64,000 bases of DNA, taken from Rallus limicola. Lineage: Eukaryota; Chordata; Aves; Gruiformes; Rallidae. Under the pieces are notes generated by a model. The model was given only the letters and a program-made list of their open reading frames with translations. It had not been told where the DNA came from and did not search any database. The translations under genes were made by a program, and so were the position numbers. Location: positions 1 through 64,000 of the forward strand of contig JAKCOZ010000250.1 of assembly GCA_022605955.1 (NCBI GenBank), read 5' to 3'. Position 1 is the first letter of the stretch. Every line of letters starts with the position of its first letter. Shown here in pieces: positions 22,911 to 36,000 of the stretch.

Positions 22911-25900
22911 ATGCCTTTCATGCCTAGCTTCTTTACTTTGGGAGTTATTGCTGGACGTTTAGCATGTTTTGAACTGCAGTCTGCTAGGGCCGAGAAAAGC
23001 ACCGTAGGAGGTTCCAGGCATGTTCCCTCTTTCCAGGCAAAGGAAAAGGCTGAGAGCCAAAGTGACAGGGTCTGCTTGTGTGTCCTGTTAGGAGGTTTCA
23101 GACAAGCTATGCCTTTCAGGCCTAGCTTCTTTACTTTGGGAGTTATTGCTGGACGGTTAGCATGTTTTGAACTGCAGTCTGCTAGGGCCGAGAAAAGCAC
23201 CGTAGGAGGTTCCAGGCATGTTCCCTCTTTCCAGGCAAAGGAAAAGGCTGAGCGCCAAAGTGACAGGGTCTGCTTGTGTGTCCTGTTAGGGGGTTTCAGA
23301 CAAGCTATGCCTTTCATGCCTAGCTTCTTTACTTTGGGAGTTATTGCTGGACGTTTAGCATGTTTGAACTGCAGTCTGCTAGGGCCGAGAAAAGCACTGT
23401 AGGAGGTAGCAGGTATGTTCCCTCGTTCCAGGCAAAGGAAAAGGCTGAGAGCCAAAGTGACAGGGTCTGCTTGTGTGTCCATTTAGGAGGTTTCAGACAA
23501 GCTATGCCTTTCATGCCTAGCTTCTTTACTTTGGGAGTTATTGCTGGACGTTTAGCATGTTGTGAACTGCAGTCTGCTAGGGCCGAGAAAAGCACCGTAG
23601 GAGGTTCCAGGCATGTTCCCTCTTTCCAGGCAAAGGAAAAGGCTGAGAGCCAAAGTGACAGGGTCTGCTCGTGTGTCCTGTTAGGAGGTTTCAGACAAGC
23701 TATGCCTTTCAGTCCTAGCTTCTTTACTTTGGGAGTTATTGCTGGACGTTTAGCATGTTTTCAACTGCAGTCTGCTAGGGCCGAGAAAAGCACCGTAGGA
23801 GGTTCCAGGCATGTTCCCTCTTTCCAGGCAAAGGAAAAGGCTGAGAGCCAAAGTGACAGGGTCTGCTTGTGTGTCCTGTTAGGAGGTTTCAGACAAGCTA
23901 TGCCTTTCAGTCCTAGCTTCTTTACTTTGGGAGTTATTGCTGGACGTTTAGCATGTTTTGAACTGCAGTCTGCTAGGGCCGAGAAAAGCACCGTAGGAGG
24001 TTCCAGGCATGTTCCCTCTTTCCAGGCAAAGGAAAAGGCTGAGAGCCAAAGTGACAGGGTCTGCTTGTGAGTCCTGTTAGGAGGTTTCAGACAAGCTATG
24101 CCTTTCATGCCTAGCTTCTTTACTTTGGGAGTTATTGCTGGACGTTTAGCATGTTTTGAACTGCAGTCTGCTAGGGCCGAGAAAAGCACCGTAGGAGGTT
24201 CCAGGCATGTTCCCTCTTTCCAGGCAAAGGAAAAGGCTGAGAGCCAAAGTGACAGGGTCTGCTTGTGTGTCCTGTTAGGAGGTTTCAGACAAGCTATGCC
24301 TTTCAGTCCTAGCTTCTTTACTTTGGGAGTTATTGCTGGACGTTTAGCATGTTTTGAACTGCAGTCTGCTAGGGCCGAGAAAAGCACCGTAGGAGGTTCC
24401 AGGCATGTTCCCTCTTTCCAGGCAAAGGAAAAGGCTGAGAGCCAAAGTGACAGGGTCTGCTTGTGTGTCCTGTTAGGAGGTTTCAGACAAGCTATGCCTT
24501 TCATGCCTAGCTTCTTTACTTTGGGAGTTATTGCTGGACGTTTAGCATGTTTTGAACAGCAGTCTGCTAGGGCCGAGAAAAGCACCGTAGGAGGTTCCAG
24601 GCATGTTCCCTCTTTCCAGGCAAAGGAAAAGGCTGAGAGCCAAAGTGACAGGGTCTGCTTGTGTGTCCTGTTAGGAGGTTTCAGACAAGCTATGCCTTTC
24701 ATGCCTAGCTTCTTTACTTTGGGAGTTATTGCTGGACGTTTAGCATGTTTTGAACTGCAGTCTGCTAGGGCTGAGAAAAGCACCGTAGGTGGTTCCAGGC
24801 ATGTTCCCTCTTTCCAGGCAAAGGAAAAGGCTGAGAGCCAAAGTGACAGGGTCTGCTTGTGTGTCCTGTTAGGAGGTTTCAGACAAGCTATGCCTTTCAG
24901 GCCTAGCTTCTTTACTTTGGGAGTTATTGCTGGACGTTTAGCATGTTTTGAACTGCAGTCTGCTAGGGCCGAGAAAAGCACCGTAGGAGGTTCCAGGCAT
25001 GTTCCCTCTTTCCAGGCAAAGGAAAAGGCTGAGAGCCAAAGTGACAGGGTCTGCTTGTGTGTCCTGTTAGGAGGTTTCAGACAAGCTATGCCTTTCATGC
25101 CTAGCTTCTTTACTTTGGGAGTTATTGCTGGACGTTTAGCATGTTTTGAACTGCAGTCTGCTAGGGCCGAGAAAAGCACCGTAGGAGGTTCCAGGCATGT
25201 TCCCTCTTTCCAGGCAAAGGAAAAGGCTGAGAGCCAAAGTGACAGGGTCTGCTTGTGTGTCCTGTTAGGAGGTTTCAGACAAGCTATGCCTTTCAGTCCT
25301 AGCTTCTTTACTTTGGGAGTTATTGCTGGACATTTAGCATGTTTTGAACTGCAGTCTGCTAGGGCCGAGAAAAGCACTGTAGGAGGTTCCAGGCATGTTC
25401 CCTCTTTCCAGGCAAAGGAAAAGGCTGAGAGCCAAAGGGACAGGGTCTGCTTGTGAGTCCTGTTAGGAGGTTTCAGACAAGCTATGCCTTTCATGCCTAG
25501 CTTCTTTACTTTGGGAGTTATTGCTGGACGTTTAGCATGTTTTGAACTGCAGTCTGCTAGGGCCGAGAAAAGCACCGTAGGAGGTTCCAGGCATGTTCCC
25601 TCTTTCCAGGCAAAGGAAAAGGCTGAGAGCCAAAGTGACAGGGTCTGCTTGTGTGTCCTGTTAGGAGGTTTCAGACAAGCTATGCCTTTCAGTCCTAGCT
25701 TCTTTACTTTGGGAGTTATTGCTGGACGTTTAGCATGTTTTGAACTGCAGTCTGCTAGGGCCGAGAAAAGCACCGTAGGAGGTTCCAGGCATGTTCCCTC
25801 TTTCCAGGCAAAGGAAAAGGCTGAGAGCCAAAGTGACAGGGTCTGCTCGTGTGTCCTGTTAGGAGGTTTCAGACAAGCTATGCCTTTCATGCCTAGCTTC

Positions 25901-26473
25901 TTTACTTTGGGAGTTATTGCTGGACGTTGAGCATGTTTTGAACTGCAGTCTGCTAGGGCCGAGAAAAGCACCGTAGGAGGTTCCAGGCATGTTCCCTCTT
26001 TCCAGGCAAAGGAAAAGGCTGAGAGCCAAAGTGACAGGGTCTGCTTGTGTGTCCTGTTAGGAGGTTTCAGACAAGCTATGCCTTTCAGGCCTAGCTTCTT
26101 TACTTTGGGAGTTATTGCTGGACGTTTAGCATGTTTTGAACTGCAGTCTGCTAGGGCCGAGAAAAGCACCGTAGGAGGTTCCAGGCATGTTCCCTCTTTC
26201 CAGGCAAAGGAAAAGGCTGAGAGCCAAAGTGACAGGGTCTGCTTGTGTGTCCTGTTAGGAGGTTTCAGACAAGCTATGCCTTTCAGGCCTAGCTTCTTTA
26301 CTTTGGGAGTTATTGCTGGACGTTTAGCATGTTTTGAACTGCAGTCTGCTAGGGCCGAGAAAAGCACCGTAGGAGGTTCCAGGCATGTTCCCTCTTTCCA
26401 GGCAAAGGAAAAGGCTGAGAGCCAAAGTGACAGGGTCTGCTTGTGTGTCCTGTTAGGAGGTTTCAGACAAGCT

Positions 26474-27859
26474 ATGCCTTTCAGTCCTAGCTTCTTTACT
26501 TTGGGAGTTATTGCTGGACGTTTAGCATGTTTTGAACTGCAGTCTGCTAGGGCCGAGAAAAGCACCGTAGGAGGTTCCAGGCATGTTCCCTCTTTCCAGG
26601 CAAAGGAAAAGGCTGAGCGCCAAAGTGACAGGGTCTGCTTGTGTGTCCTGTTAGGGGGTTTCAGACAAGCTATGCCTTTCATGCCTAGATTCTTTACTTT
26701 GGGAGTTATTGCTGGACGTTTAGCATGTTTTGAACTGCAGTCTGCTAGGGCCGAGAAAAGCACTGTAGGAGGTAGCAGGTATGTTCCCTCTTTCCAGGCA
26801 AAGGAAAAGGCTGAGAGCCAAAGTGACAGGGTCTGCTTGTGTGTCCATTTAGGAGGTTTCAGACAAGCTATGCCTTTCATGCCTAGCTTCTTTACTTTGG
26901 GAGTTATTGCTGGACGTTTAGCATGTTTTGAACTGCAGTCTGCTAGGGCCGAGAAAAGCACCGTAGGAGGTTCCAGGCATGTTCCCTCTTTCCAGGCAAA
27001 GGAAAAGGCTGAGAGCCAAAGTGACAGGGTCTGCTTGTGTGTCCTGTTAGGAGGTTTCAGACAAGCTATGCCTTTCAGTCCTAGCTTCTTTACTTTGGGA
27101 GTTATTGCTGGACGTTTAGCATGTTTTGAACTGCACTCTGCTAGGGCCGAGAAAAGCACCGTAGGAGGTTCCAGGCATGTTCCCTCTTTCCAGGCAAAGG
27201 AAAAGGCTGAGCGCCAAAGTGACAGGGTCTGCTTGTGTGTCCTGTTAGGGGGGTTCAGACAAGCTATGCCTTTCATGCCTAGCTTCTTTACTTTGGGAGT
27301 TATTGCTGGACGTTTAGCATGTTTTGAACTGCAGTCTGCTAGGGCCGAGAAAAGCACTGTAGGAGGTAGCAGGTATGTTCCCTCTTTCCAGGCAAAGGAA
27401 AAGGCTGAGAGCCAAAGTGACAGGGTCTGCTTGTGTGTCCATTTAGGAGGTTTCAGACAAGCTATGCCTTTCAGGCCTAGCTTCTTTACTTTGGGAGTTA
27501 TTGCTGGACGTTTAGCATGTTTTGAACTGCAGTCTGCTAGGGCCGAGAAAAGCACCGTAGGAGGTTCCAGGCATGTTCCCTCTTTCCAGGCAAAGGAAAA
27601 GGCTGAGAGCCAAAGTGACAGGGTCTGCTTGTGTGTCCTGTTAGGAGGTTTCAGACAAGCTATGCCTTTCAGTCCTAGCTTCTTTACTTTGGGAGTTATT
27701 GCTGGACGTTTAGCATGTTTTGAACTGCAGTCTGCTAGGGCCGAGAAAAGCACCGTAGGAGGTTCCAGGCATGTTCCCTCTTTCCAGGCAAAGGAAAAGG
27801 CTGAGAGCCAAAGTGACAGGGTCTGCTCGTGTGTCCTGTTAGGAGGTTTCAGACAAGCT
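26474..27859. repeat. Second 7-monomer HOR (1,386 bp), copy B
   Basis: Same signature as copy A: gagcgcc at 26618 and 27212, cctagattc near 26686, tagcaggta blocks near 26772 and 27364, gaactgcactc near 27131 and catttagg junctions. The seventh monomer has the ctcgtg variant (near 27827) instead of a TGA. It is directly followed by copy C with markers at exactly +1,386 bp. Confidence 0.85.
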
Positions 27860-29245
27860 ATGCCTTTCAGGCCTAGCTTCTTTACTTTGGGAGTTATTGC
27901 TGGACGTTTAGCATGTTTTGAACTGCAGTCTGCTAGGGCCGAGAAAAGCACCGTAGGAGGTTCCAGGCATGTTCCCTCTTTCCAGGCAAAGGAAAAGGCT
28001 GAGCGCCAAAGTGACAGGGTCTGCTTGTTTGTCCTGTTAGGGGGTTTCAGACAAGCTATGCCTTTCATGCCTAGATTCTTTACTTTGGGAGTTATTGCTG
28101 GACGTTTAGCATGTTTTGAACTGCAGTCTGCTAGGGCCGAGAAAAGCACTGTAGGAGGTAGCAGGTATGTTCCCTCTTTCCAGGCAAAGGAAAAGGCTGA
28201 GAGCCAAAGTGACAGGGTCTGCTTGTGTGTCCTGTTAGGAGGTTTCAGACAAGCTATGCCTTTCATGCCTAGCTTCTTTACTTTGGGAGTTATTGCTGGA
28301 CGTTTAGCATGTTTTGAACTGCAGTCTGCTAGGGCCGAGAAAAGCACCGTAGGAGGTTCCAGGCATGTTCCCTCTTTCCAGGCAAAGGAAAAGGCTGAGA
28401 GCCAAAGTGACAGGGTCTGCTTGTGTGTCCTGTTAGGAGGTTTCAGACAAGCTATGCCTTTCAGTCCTAGCTTCTTTACTTTGGGAGTTATTGCTGGACG
28501 TTTAGCATGTTTTGAACTGCACTCTGCTAGGGCCGAGAAAAGCACCGTAGGAGGTTCCAGGCATGTTCCCTCTTTCCAGGCAAAGGAAAAGGCTGAGCGC
28601 CAAAGTGACAGGGTCTGCTTGTGTGTCCTGTTAGGGGGGTTCAGACAAGCTATGCCTTTCATGCCTAGCTTCTTTACTTTGGGAGTTATTGCTGGACGTT
28701 TAGCATGTTTTGAACTGCAGTCTGCTAGGGCCGAGAAAAGCACTGTAGGAGGTAGCAGGTATGTTCCCTCTTTCCAGGCAAAGGAAAAGGCTGAGAGCCA
28801 AAGTGACAGGGTCTGCTTGTGTGTCCATTTAGGAGGTTTCAGACAAGCTATGCCTTTCAGGCCTAGCTTCTTTACTTTGGGAGTTATTGCTGGACGTTTA
28901 GCATGTTTTGAACTGCAGTCTGCTAGGGCCGAGAAAAGCACCGTAGGAGGTTCCAGGCATGTTCCCTCTTTCCAGGCAAAGGAAAAGGCTGAGAGCCAAA
29001 GTGACAGGGTCTGCTTGTGTGTCCTGTTAGGAGGTTTCAGACAAGCTATGCCTTTCAGTCCTAGCTTCTTTACTTTGGGAGTTATTGCTGGACGTTTAGC
29101 ATGTTTTGAACTGCAGTCTGCTAGGGCCGAGAAAAGCACCGTAGGAGGTTCCAGGCATGTTCCCTCTTTCCAGGCAAAGGAAAAGGCTGAGAGCCAAAGT
29201 GACAGGGTCTGCTTGTGTGTCCTGTTAGGAGGTTTCAGACAAGCT
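27860..29245. repeat. Second 7-monomer HOR (1,386 bp), copy C
   Basis: gagcgcc at 28004 and 28598 lies exactly 1,386 bp after those of copy B. Private differences include cttgtttgtcc near 28025 and a normal cctgttagg junction where B has catttagg after the first tagcaggta monomer. One further S-type monomer with a TGA variant (29414-29416) follows. Confidence 0.85.
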
Positions 29246-31027
29246 ATGCCTTTCAGTCCTAGCTTCTTTACTTTGGGAGTTATTGCTGGACGTTTAGCAT
29301 GTTTTGAACTGCAGTCTGCTAGGGCCGAGAAAAGCACCGTAGGAGGTTCCAGGCATGTTCCCTCTTTCCAGGCAAAGGAAAAGGCTGAGAGCCAAAGTGA
29401 CAGGGTCTGCTTGTGAGTCCTGTTAGGAGGTTTCAGACAAGCTATGCCTTTCATGCCTAGCTTCTTTACTTTGGGAGTTATTGCTGGACGTTTAGCATGT
29501 TTTGAACTGCAGTCTGCTAGGGCCGAGAAAAGCACCGTAGGAGGTTCCAGGCATGTTCCCTCTTTCCAGGCAAAGGAAAAGGCTGAGAGCCAAAGTGACA
29601 GGGTCTGCTTGTGTGTCCTGTTAGGAGGTTTCAGACAAGCTATGCCTTTCAGGCCTAGCTTCTTTACTTTGGGAGTTATTGCTGGACGGTTAGCATGTTT
29701 TGAACTGCAGTCTGCTAGGGCCGAGAAAAGCACCGTAGGAGGTTCCAGGCATGTTCCCTCTTTCCAGGCAAAGGAAAAGGCTGAGAGCCAAAGTGACAGG
29801 GTCTGCTCGTGTGTCCTGTTAGGAGGTTTCAGACAAGCTATGCCTTTCAGGCCTAGCTTCTTTACTTTGGGAGTTATTGCTGGACGTTTAGCATGTTTTG
29901 AACTGCAGTCTGCTAGGGCCGAGAAAAGCACCGTAGGAGGTTCCAGGCATGTTCCCTCTTTCCAGGCAAAGGAAAAGGCTGAGAGCCAAAGTGACAGGAT
30001 CTGCTTGTGTGTCCTGTTAGGAGGTTTCAGACAAGCTATGCCTTTCAGGCCTAGCTTCTTTACTTTGGGAGTTATTGCTGGACGTTTAGCATGTTTTGAA
30101 CTGCAGTCTGCTAGGGCCGAGAAAAGCACCGTAGGAGGTTCCAGGCATGTTCCCTCTTTCCAGGCAAAGGAAAAGGCTGAGAGCCAAAGTGACAGGGTCT
30201 GCTTGTGTGTCCTGTTAGGAGGTTTCAGACAAGCTATGCCTTTCAGGCCTAGCTTCTTTACTTTGGGAGTTATTGCTGGACGTTTAGCATGTTTTGAACT
30301 GCACTCTGCTAGGGCCGAGAAAAGCACCGTAGGAGGTTCCAGGCATGTTCCCTCTTTCCAGGCAAAGGAAAAGGCTGAGCGCCAAAGTGACAGGGTCTGC
30401 TTGTGTGTCCTGATAGGGGGTTTCAGACAAGCTATGCCTTTCATGCCTAGCTTCTTTACTTTGGGAGTTATTGCTTGACGTTTAGCATGTTTTGAACTGC
30501 AGTCTGCTAGGGCCGAGAAAAGCACCGTAGGAGGTTCCAGGCATGTTCCCTCTTTCCAGGCAAAGGAAAAGGCTGAGAGCCAAAGTGACAGGGTCTGCTT
30601 GTGTGTCCTGTTAGGAGGTTTCAGACAAGCTATGCCTTTCAGTCCTAGCTTCTTTACTTTGGGAGTTATTGCTGGACGTTTAGCATGTTTTGAACTGCAG
30701 TCTGCTAGGGCCGAGAAAAGCACCGTAGGAGGTTCCAGGCATGTTCCCTCTTTCCAGGCAAAGGAAAAGGCTGAGAGCCAAAGTGACAGGGTCTGCTTGT
30801 GTGTCCTGTTAGGAGGTTTCAGACAAGCTATGCCTTTCAGTCCTAGCTTCTTTACTTTGGGAGTTATTGCTGGACGTTTAGCATGTTTTGAACTGCAGTC
30901 TGCTAGGGCCGAGAAAAGCACCGTAGGAGGTTCCAGGCATGTTCCCTCTTTCCAGGCAAAGGAAAAGGCTGAGAGCCAAAGTGACAGGGTCTGCTTGTGA
31001 GTCCTGTTAGGAGGTTTCAGACAAGCT

Positions 31028-32017
31028 ATGCCTTTCATGCCTAGCTTCTTTACTTTGGGAGTTATTGCTGGACGTTTAGCATGTTTTGAACTGCAGTCTG
31101 CTAGGGCCGAGAAAAGCACCGTAGGAGGTTCCAGGCATGTTCCCTCTTTCCAGGCAAAGGAAAAGGCTGAGAGCCAAAGTGACAGGGTCTGCTTGTGTGT
31201 CCTGTTAGGAGGTTTCAGACAAGCTATGCCTTTCAGTCCTAGCTTCTTTACTTTGGGAGTTATTGCTGGACGGTTAGCATGTTTTGAACTGCAGTCTGCT
31301 AGGGCCGAGAAAAGCACCGTAGGAGGTTCCAGGCATGTTCCCTCTTTCCAGGCAAAGGAAAAGGCTGAGAGCCAAAGTGACAGGGTCTGCTTGTGTGTCC
31401 TGTTAGGAGGTTTCAGACAAGCTATGCCTTTCATGCCTAGCTTCTTTACTTTGGGAGTTATTGCTGGACGTTTAGCATGTTTTGAACAGCAGTCTGCTAC
31501 GGCCGAGAAAAGCACCGTAGGAGGTTCCAGGCATGTTCCCTCTTTCCAGGCAAAGGAAAAGGCTGAGAGCCAAAGTGACAGGGTCTGCTTGTGTGTCCTG
31601 TTAGGAGGTTTCAGACAAGCTATGCCTTTCATGCCTAGCTTCTTTACTTTGGGAGTTATTGCTGGACGTTTAGCATGTTTTGAACTGCAGTCTGCTAGGG
31701 CCGAGAAAAGCACCGTAGGAGGTTCCAGGCATGTTCCCTCTTTCCAGGCAAAGGAAAAGGCTGAGAGCCAAAGTGACAGGGTCTGCTTGTGTGTCCTTTT
31801 AGGAGGTTTCAGACAAGCTATGCCTTTCAGTCCTAGCTTCTTTACTTTGGGAGTTATTGCTGGACGTTTAGCATGTTTTGAACTGCAGTCTGCTAGGGCC
31901 GAGAAAAGCACCGTAGGAGGTTCCAGGCATGTTCCCTCTTTCCAGGCAAAGGAAAAGGCTGAGAGCCAAAGTGACAGGGTCTGCTTGTGAGTCCTGTTAG
32001 GAGGTTTCAGACAAGCT
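31028..32017. repeat. Five-monomer tandem duplication (990 bp), copy 1
   Basis: Monomers M S M M S carry cggttagc in the second, and gaacagcag plus ctacggccg in the third (near 31487-31502). The same pair of linked rare variants is at exactly +990 bp. The fifth monomer has tccttttagg and ends in a TGA variant (31988-31990). This duplication explains part of the eight-monomer excess over the right-hand segmental copy. Confidence 0.82.
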
Positions 32018-33007
32018 ATGCCTTTCATGCCTAGCTTCTTTACTTTGGGAGTTATTGCTGGACGTTTAGCATGTTTTGAACTGCAGTCTGCTAGGGCCGA
32101 GAAAAGCACCGTAGGAGGTTCCAGGCATGTTCCCTCTTTCCAGGCAAAGGAAAAGGCTGAGAGCCAAAGTGACAGGGTCTGCTTGTGTGTCCTGTTAGGA
32201 GGTTTCAGACAAGCTATGCCTTTCAGTCCTAGCTTCTTTACTTTGGGAGTTATTGCTGGACGGTTAGCATGTTTTGAACTGCAGTCTGCTAGGGCCGAGA
32301 AAAGCACCGTAGGAGGTTCCAGGCATGTTCCCTCTTTCCAGGCAAAGGAAAAGGCTGAGAGCCAAAGTGACAGGGTCTGCTTGTGTGTCCTGTTAGGAGG
32401 TTTCAGACAAGCTATGCCTTTCATGCCTAGCTTCTTTACTTTGGGAGTTATTGCTGGACGTTTAGCATGTTTTGAACAGCAGTCTGCTACGGCCGAGAAA
32501 AGCACCGTAGGAGGTTCCAGGCATGTTCCCTCTTTCCAGGCAAAGGAAAAGGCTGAGAGCCAAAGTGACAGGGTCTGCTTGTGTGTCCTGTTAGGAGGTT
32601 TCAGACAAGCTATGCCTTTCATGCCTAGCTTCTTTACTTTGGGAGTTATTGCTGGACGTTTAGCATGTTTTGAACTGCAGTCTGCTAGGGCCGAGAAAAG
32701 CACCGTAGGAGGTTCCAGGCATGTTCCCTCTTTCCAGGCAAAGGAAAAGGCTGAGAGCCAAAGTGACAGGGTCTGCTTGTGTGTCCTGTTAGGAGGTTTC
32801 AGACAAGCTATGCCTTTCAGGCCTAGCTTCTTTACTTTGGGAGTTATTGCTGGACGTTTAGCATGTTTTGAACTGCAGTCTGCTAGGGCCGAGAAAAGCA
32901 CCGTAGGAGGTTCCAGGCATGTTCCCTCTTTCCAGGCAAAGGAAAAGGCTGAGAGCCAAAGTGACAGGGTCTGCTTGTGTGTCCTGTTAGGAGGTTTCAG
33001 ACAAGCT
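32018..33007. repeat. Five-monomer tandem duplication (990 bp), copy 2
   Basis: Repeats cggttagc and then gaacagcag/ctacggccg (near 32477-32492) 990 bp after copy 1. It differs in the fifth monomer, which is R-type without the TGA variant. It leads into the long ctcgtg-type run that matches 51-54 kb. Either copy could be the original; the right-hand segment at 50043 matches this one by its downstream context. Confidence 0.8.
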
Positions 33008-36000
33008 ATGCCTTTCAGGCCTAGCTTCTTTACTTTGGGAGTTATTGCTGGACGTTTAGCATGTTTTGAACTGCAGTCTGCTAGGGCCGAGAAAAGCACC
33101 GTAGGAGGTTCCAGGCATGTTCCCTCTTTCCAGGCAAAGGAAAAGGCTGAGAGCCAAAGTGACAGGGTCTGCTTGTCTGTCCTGTTAGGAGGTTTCAGAC
33201 AAGCTATGCCTTTCAGTCCTAGCTTCTTTACTTTGGGAGTTATTGCTGGACGTTTAGCATGTTTTGAACTGCAGTCTGCTAGGGCCGAGAAAAGCACCGT
33301 AGGAGGTTCCAGGCATGTTCCCTCTTTCCAGGCAAAGGAAAAGGCTGAGAGCCAAAGTGACAGGGTCTGCTCGTGTGTCCTGTTAGGAGGTTTCAGACAA
33401 GCTATGCCTTTCAGGCCTAGCTTCTTTACTTTGGGAGTTATTGCTGGACGTTTAGCATGTTTTGAACTGCAGTCTGCTAGGGCCGAGAAAAGCACCGTAG
33501 GAGGTTCCAGGCATGTTCCCTCTTTCCAGGCAAAGGAAAAGGCTGAGAGCCAAAGTGACAGGGGCTGCTCGTGTGTCCTGTTAGGAGGTTTCAGACAAGC
33601 TATGCCTTTCAGGCCTAGCTTCTTTACTTTGGGAGTTATTGCTGAACGTTTAGCATGTTTTGAACTGCAGTCTGCTAGGGCCGAGAAAAGCACCGTAGGA
33701 GGTTCCAGGCATGTTCCCTCTTTCCAGGCAAAGGAAAAGGCTGAGAGCCAAAGGGACAGGGTCTGCTCGTGTGTCCTGTTAGGAGGTTTCAGACAAGCTA
33801 TGCCCTTCAGGCCTAGCTTCTTTACTTTGGCAGTTATTGCTGGACGTTTAGCATGTTTTGAACTGCAGTCTGCTAGGGCCGAGAAAAGCACCGTAGGAGG
33901 TTCCAGGCATGTTCCCTCTTTCCAGGCAAAGGAAAAGGCTGAGAGCCAAAGTGACAGGGTCTGCTCGTGTGTCCTGTTAGGAGGTTTCAGACAAGCTATG
34001 CCTTTCAGGCCTAGCTTCTTTACTTTGGGAGTTATTGCTGGACGTTTAGCATGTTTTGAACTGCAGTCTGCTAGGGCCGAGAAAAGCACCGTAGGAGGTT
34101 CCAGGCATGTTCCCTCTTTCCAGGCAAAGGAAAAGGCTGAGAGCCAAAGTGACAGGGTCTGCTCGTGTGTCCTGTTAGGAGGTTTCAGACAAGCTATGCC
34201 TTTCAGGCCTAGCTTCTTTACTTTGGGAGTTATTGCTGGACGGTTAGCATGTTTTGAACTGCAGTCTGCTAGGGCCGAGAAAAGCACCGTAGGAGGTTCC
34301 AGGCATGTTCCCTCTTTCCAGGCAAAGGAAAAGGCTGAGAGCCAAAGTGACAGGGTCTGCTCGTGTGTCCTGTTAGGAGGTTTCAGACAAGCTATGCCTT
34401 TCAGGCCTAGCTTCTTTACTTTGGGAGTTATTGCTGGACGTTTAGCATGTTTGGAACTGCAGTCTGCTAGGGCCGAGAAAAGCACCGTAGGAGGTTCCAG
34501 GCATGTTCCCTCTTTCCAGGCAAAGGAAAAGGCTGAGAGCCAAAGTGACAGGGGCTGCTCGTGTGTCCTGTTAGGAGGTTTCAGACAAGCTATGCCTTTC
34601 AGGCCTAGCTTCTTTACTTTGGGAGTTATTGCTGGACGTTTAGCATGTTTTGAACTGCAGTCTGCTAGGGCCGAGAAAAGCACCGTAGGAGGTTCCAGGC
34701 ATGTTCCCTCTTTCCAGGCAAAGGAAAAGGCTGAGAGCCAAAGTGACAGGGTCTGCTCGTGTGTCCTGTTAGGAGGTTTCAGACAAGCTATGCCTTTCAG
34801 GCCTAGCTTCTTTACTTTGGGAGTTATTGCTGGACGTTTAGCATGTTTTGAACTGCAGTCTGCTAGGGCCGAGAAAAGCACCGTAGGAGGTTCCAGGCAT
34901 GTTCCCTCTTTCCAGGCAAAGGAAAAGGCTGAGAGCCAAAGTGACAGGGTCTGCTCGTGTGTCCTGTTAGGAGGTTTCAGACAAGCTATGCCTTTCAGGC
35001 CTAGCTTCTTTACTTTGGCAGTTATTGCTGGACGTTTAGCATGTTTTGAACTGCAGTCTGCTAGGGCCGAGAAAAGCACCGTAGGAGGTTCCAGGCATGT
35101 TCCCTCTTTCCAGGCAAAGGAAAAGGCTGAGAGCCAAAGTGACAGGGTCTGCTCGTGTGTCCTGTTAGGAGGTTTCAGACAAGCTATGCCTTTCAGGCCT
35201 AGCTTCTTTACTTTGGGAGTTATTGCTGGACGGTTAGCATGTTTTGAACTGCAGTCTGCTAGGGCCGAGAAAAGCACCGTAGGAGGTTCCAGGCATGTTC
35301 CCTCTTTCCAGGCAAAGGAAAAGGCTGAGAGCCAAAGTGACAGGGTCTGCTCGTGTGTCCTGTTAGGAGGTTTCAGACAAGCTATGCCTTTCAGGCCTAG
35401 CTTCTTTACTTTGGGAGTTATTGCTGGACGTTTAGCATGTTTTGAACTGCAGTCTGCTAGGGCCGAGAAAAGCACCGTAGGAGGTTCCAGGCATGTTCCC
35501 TCTTTCCAGGCAAAGGAAAAGGCTGAGAGCCAAAGTGACAGGGGCTGCTCGTGTGTCCTGTTAGGAGGTTTCAGACAAGCTATGCCTTTCAGGCCTAGCT
35601 TCTTTACTTTGGGAGTTATTGCTGGACGTTTAGCATGTTTTGAACTGCAGTCTGCTAGGGCCGAGAAAAGCACCGTAGGAGGTTCCAGGCATGTTCCCTC
35701 TTTCCAGGCAAAGGAAAAGGCTGAGAGCCAAAGGGACGGGGTCTGCTCGTGTGTCCTGTTAGGAGGTTTCAGACAAGCTATGCCTTTCAGGCCTAGCTTC
35801 TTTACTTTGGCAGTTATTGCTGGACGTTTAGCATGTTTTGAACTGCAGTCTGCTAGGGCCGAGAAAAGCACCGTAGGAGGTTCCAGGCATGTTCCCTCTT
35901 TCCAGGCAAAGGAAAAGGCTGAGAGCCAAAGTGACAGGGTCTGCTCGTGTGTCCTGTTAGGAGGTTTCAGACAAGCTATGCCTTTCATGCCTAGCTTCTT

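Larger units (their letters stand above)
17763..23900. repeat. About 6.1-kb satellite block, copy 1
   Basis: The block begins with a seven-monomer run typed M S M M R M S. Its third monomer carries gaacagcag (18222), its fourth gctgag plus ggtggttcc (18436-18456), and its seventh gacattt with a TGA variant (19119-19121). The same run recurs at 24098, 6,335 bp on, which is 32 x 198 minus the 1-bp deletion near 23365. After an extra 594-bp insertion in this copy, the correspondence resumes (19743 with 25484) through ggacgttgagc (20187 with 25928) and into the 7-monomer HOR. Similarity was followed by markers, not by alignment, so the right edge is approximate. Confidence 0.75.
24098..29443. repeat. 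About 5.3-kb satellite block, copy 2
   Basis: This is the neighbour copy of 17763-23900. It has gaacagcag near 24556, gctgag with ggtggttcc near 24771-24790, gacattt near 25330, TGA at 25454-25456 and ggacgttgagc near 25928. It lacks the additional three-monomer duplication of copy 1. It holds two full rounds of the second 7-monomer HOR (26474-27859 and 27860-29245) where copy 1 has about one and a half. Confidence 0.75.

Noticed and set aside
23360..23370. Single-base deletion (catgtttgaac) as a functional boundary
   Set aside because: It is one missing t in a four-t run inside otherwise normal satellite. It only shifts phase and is kept as a landmark.
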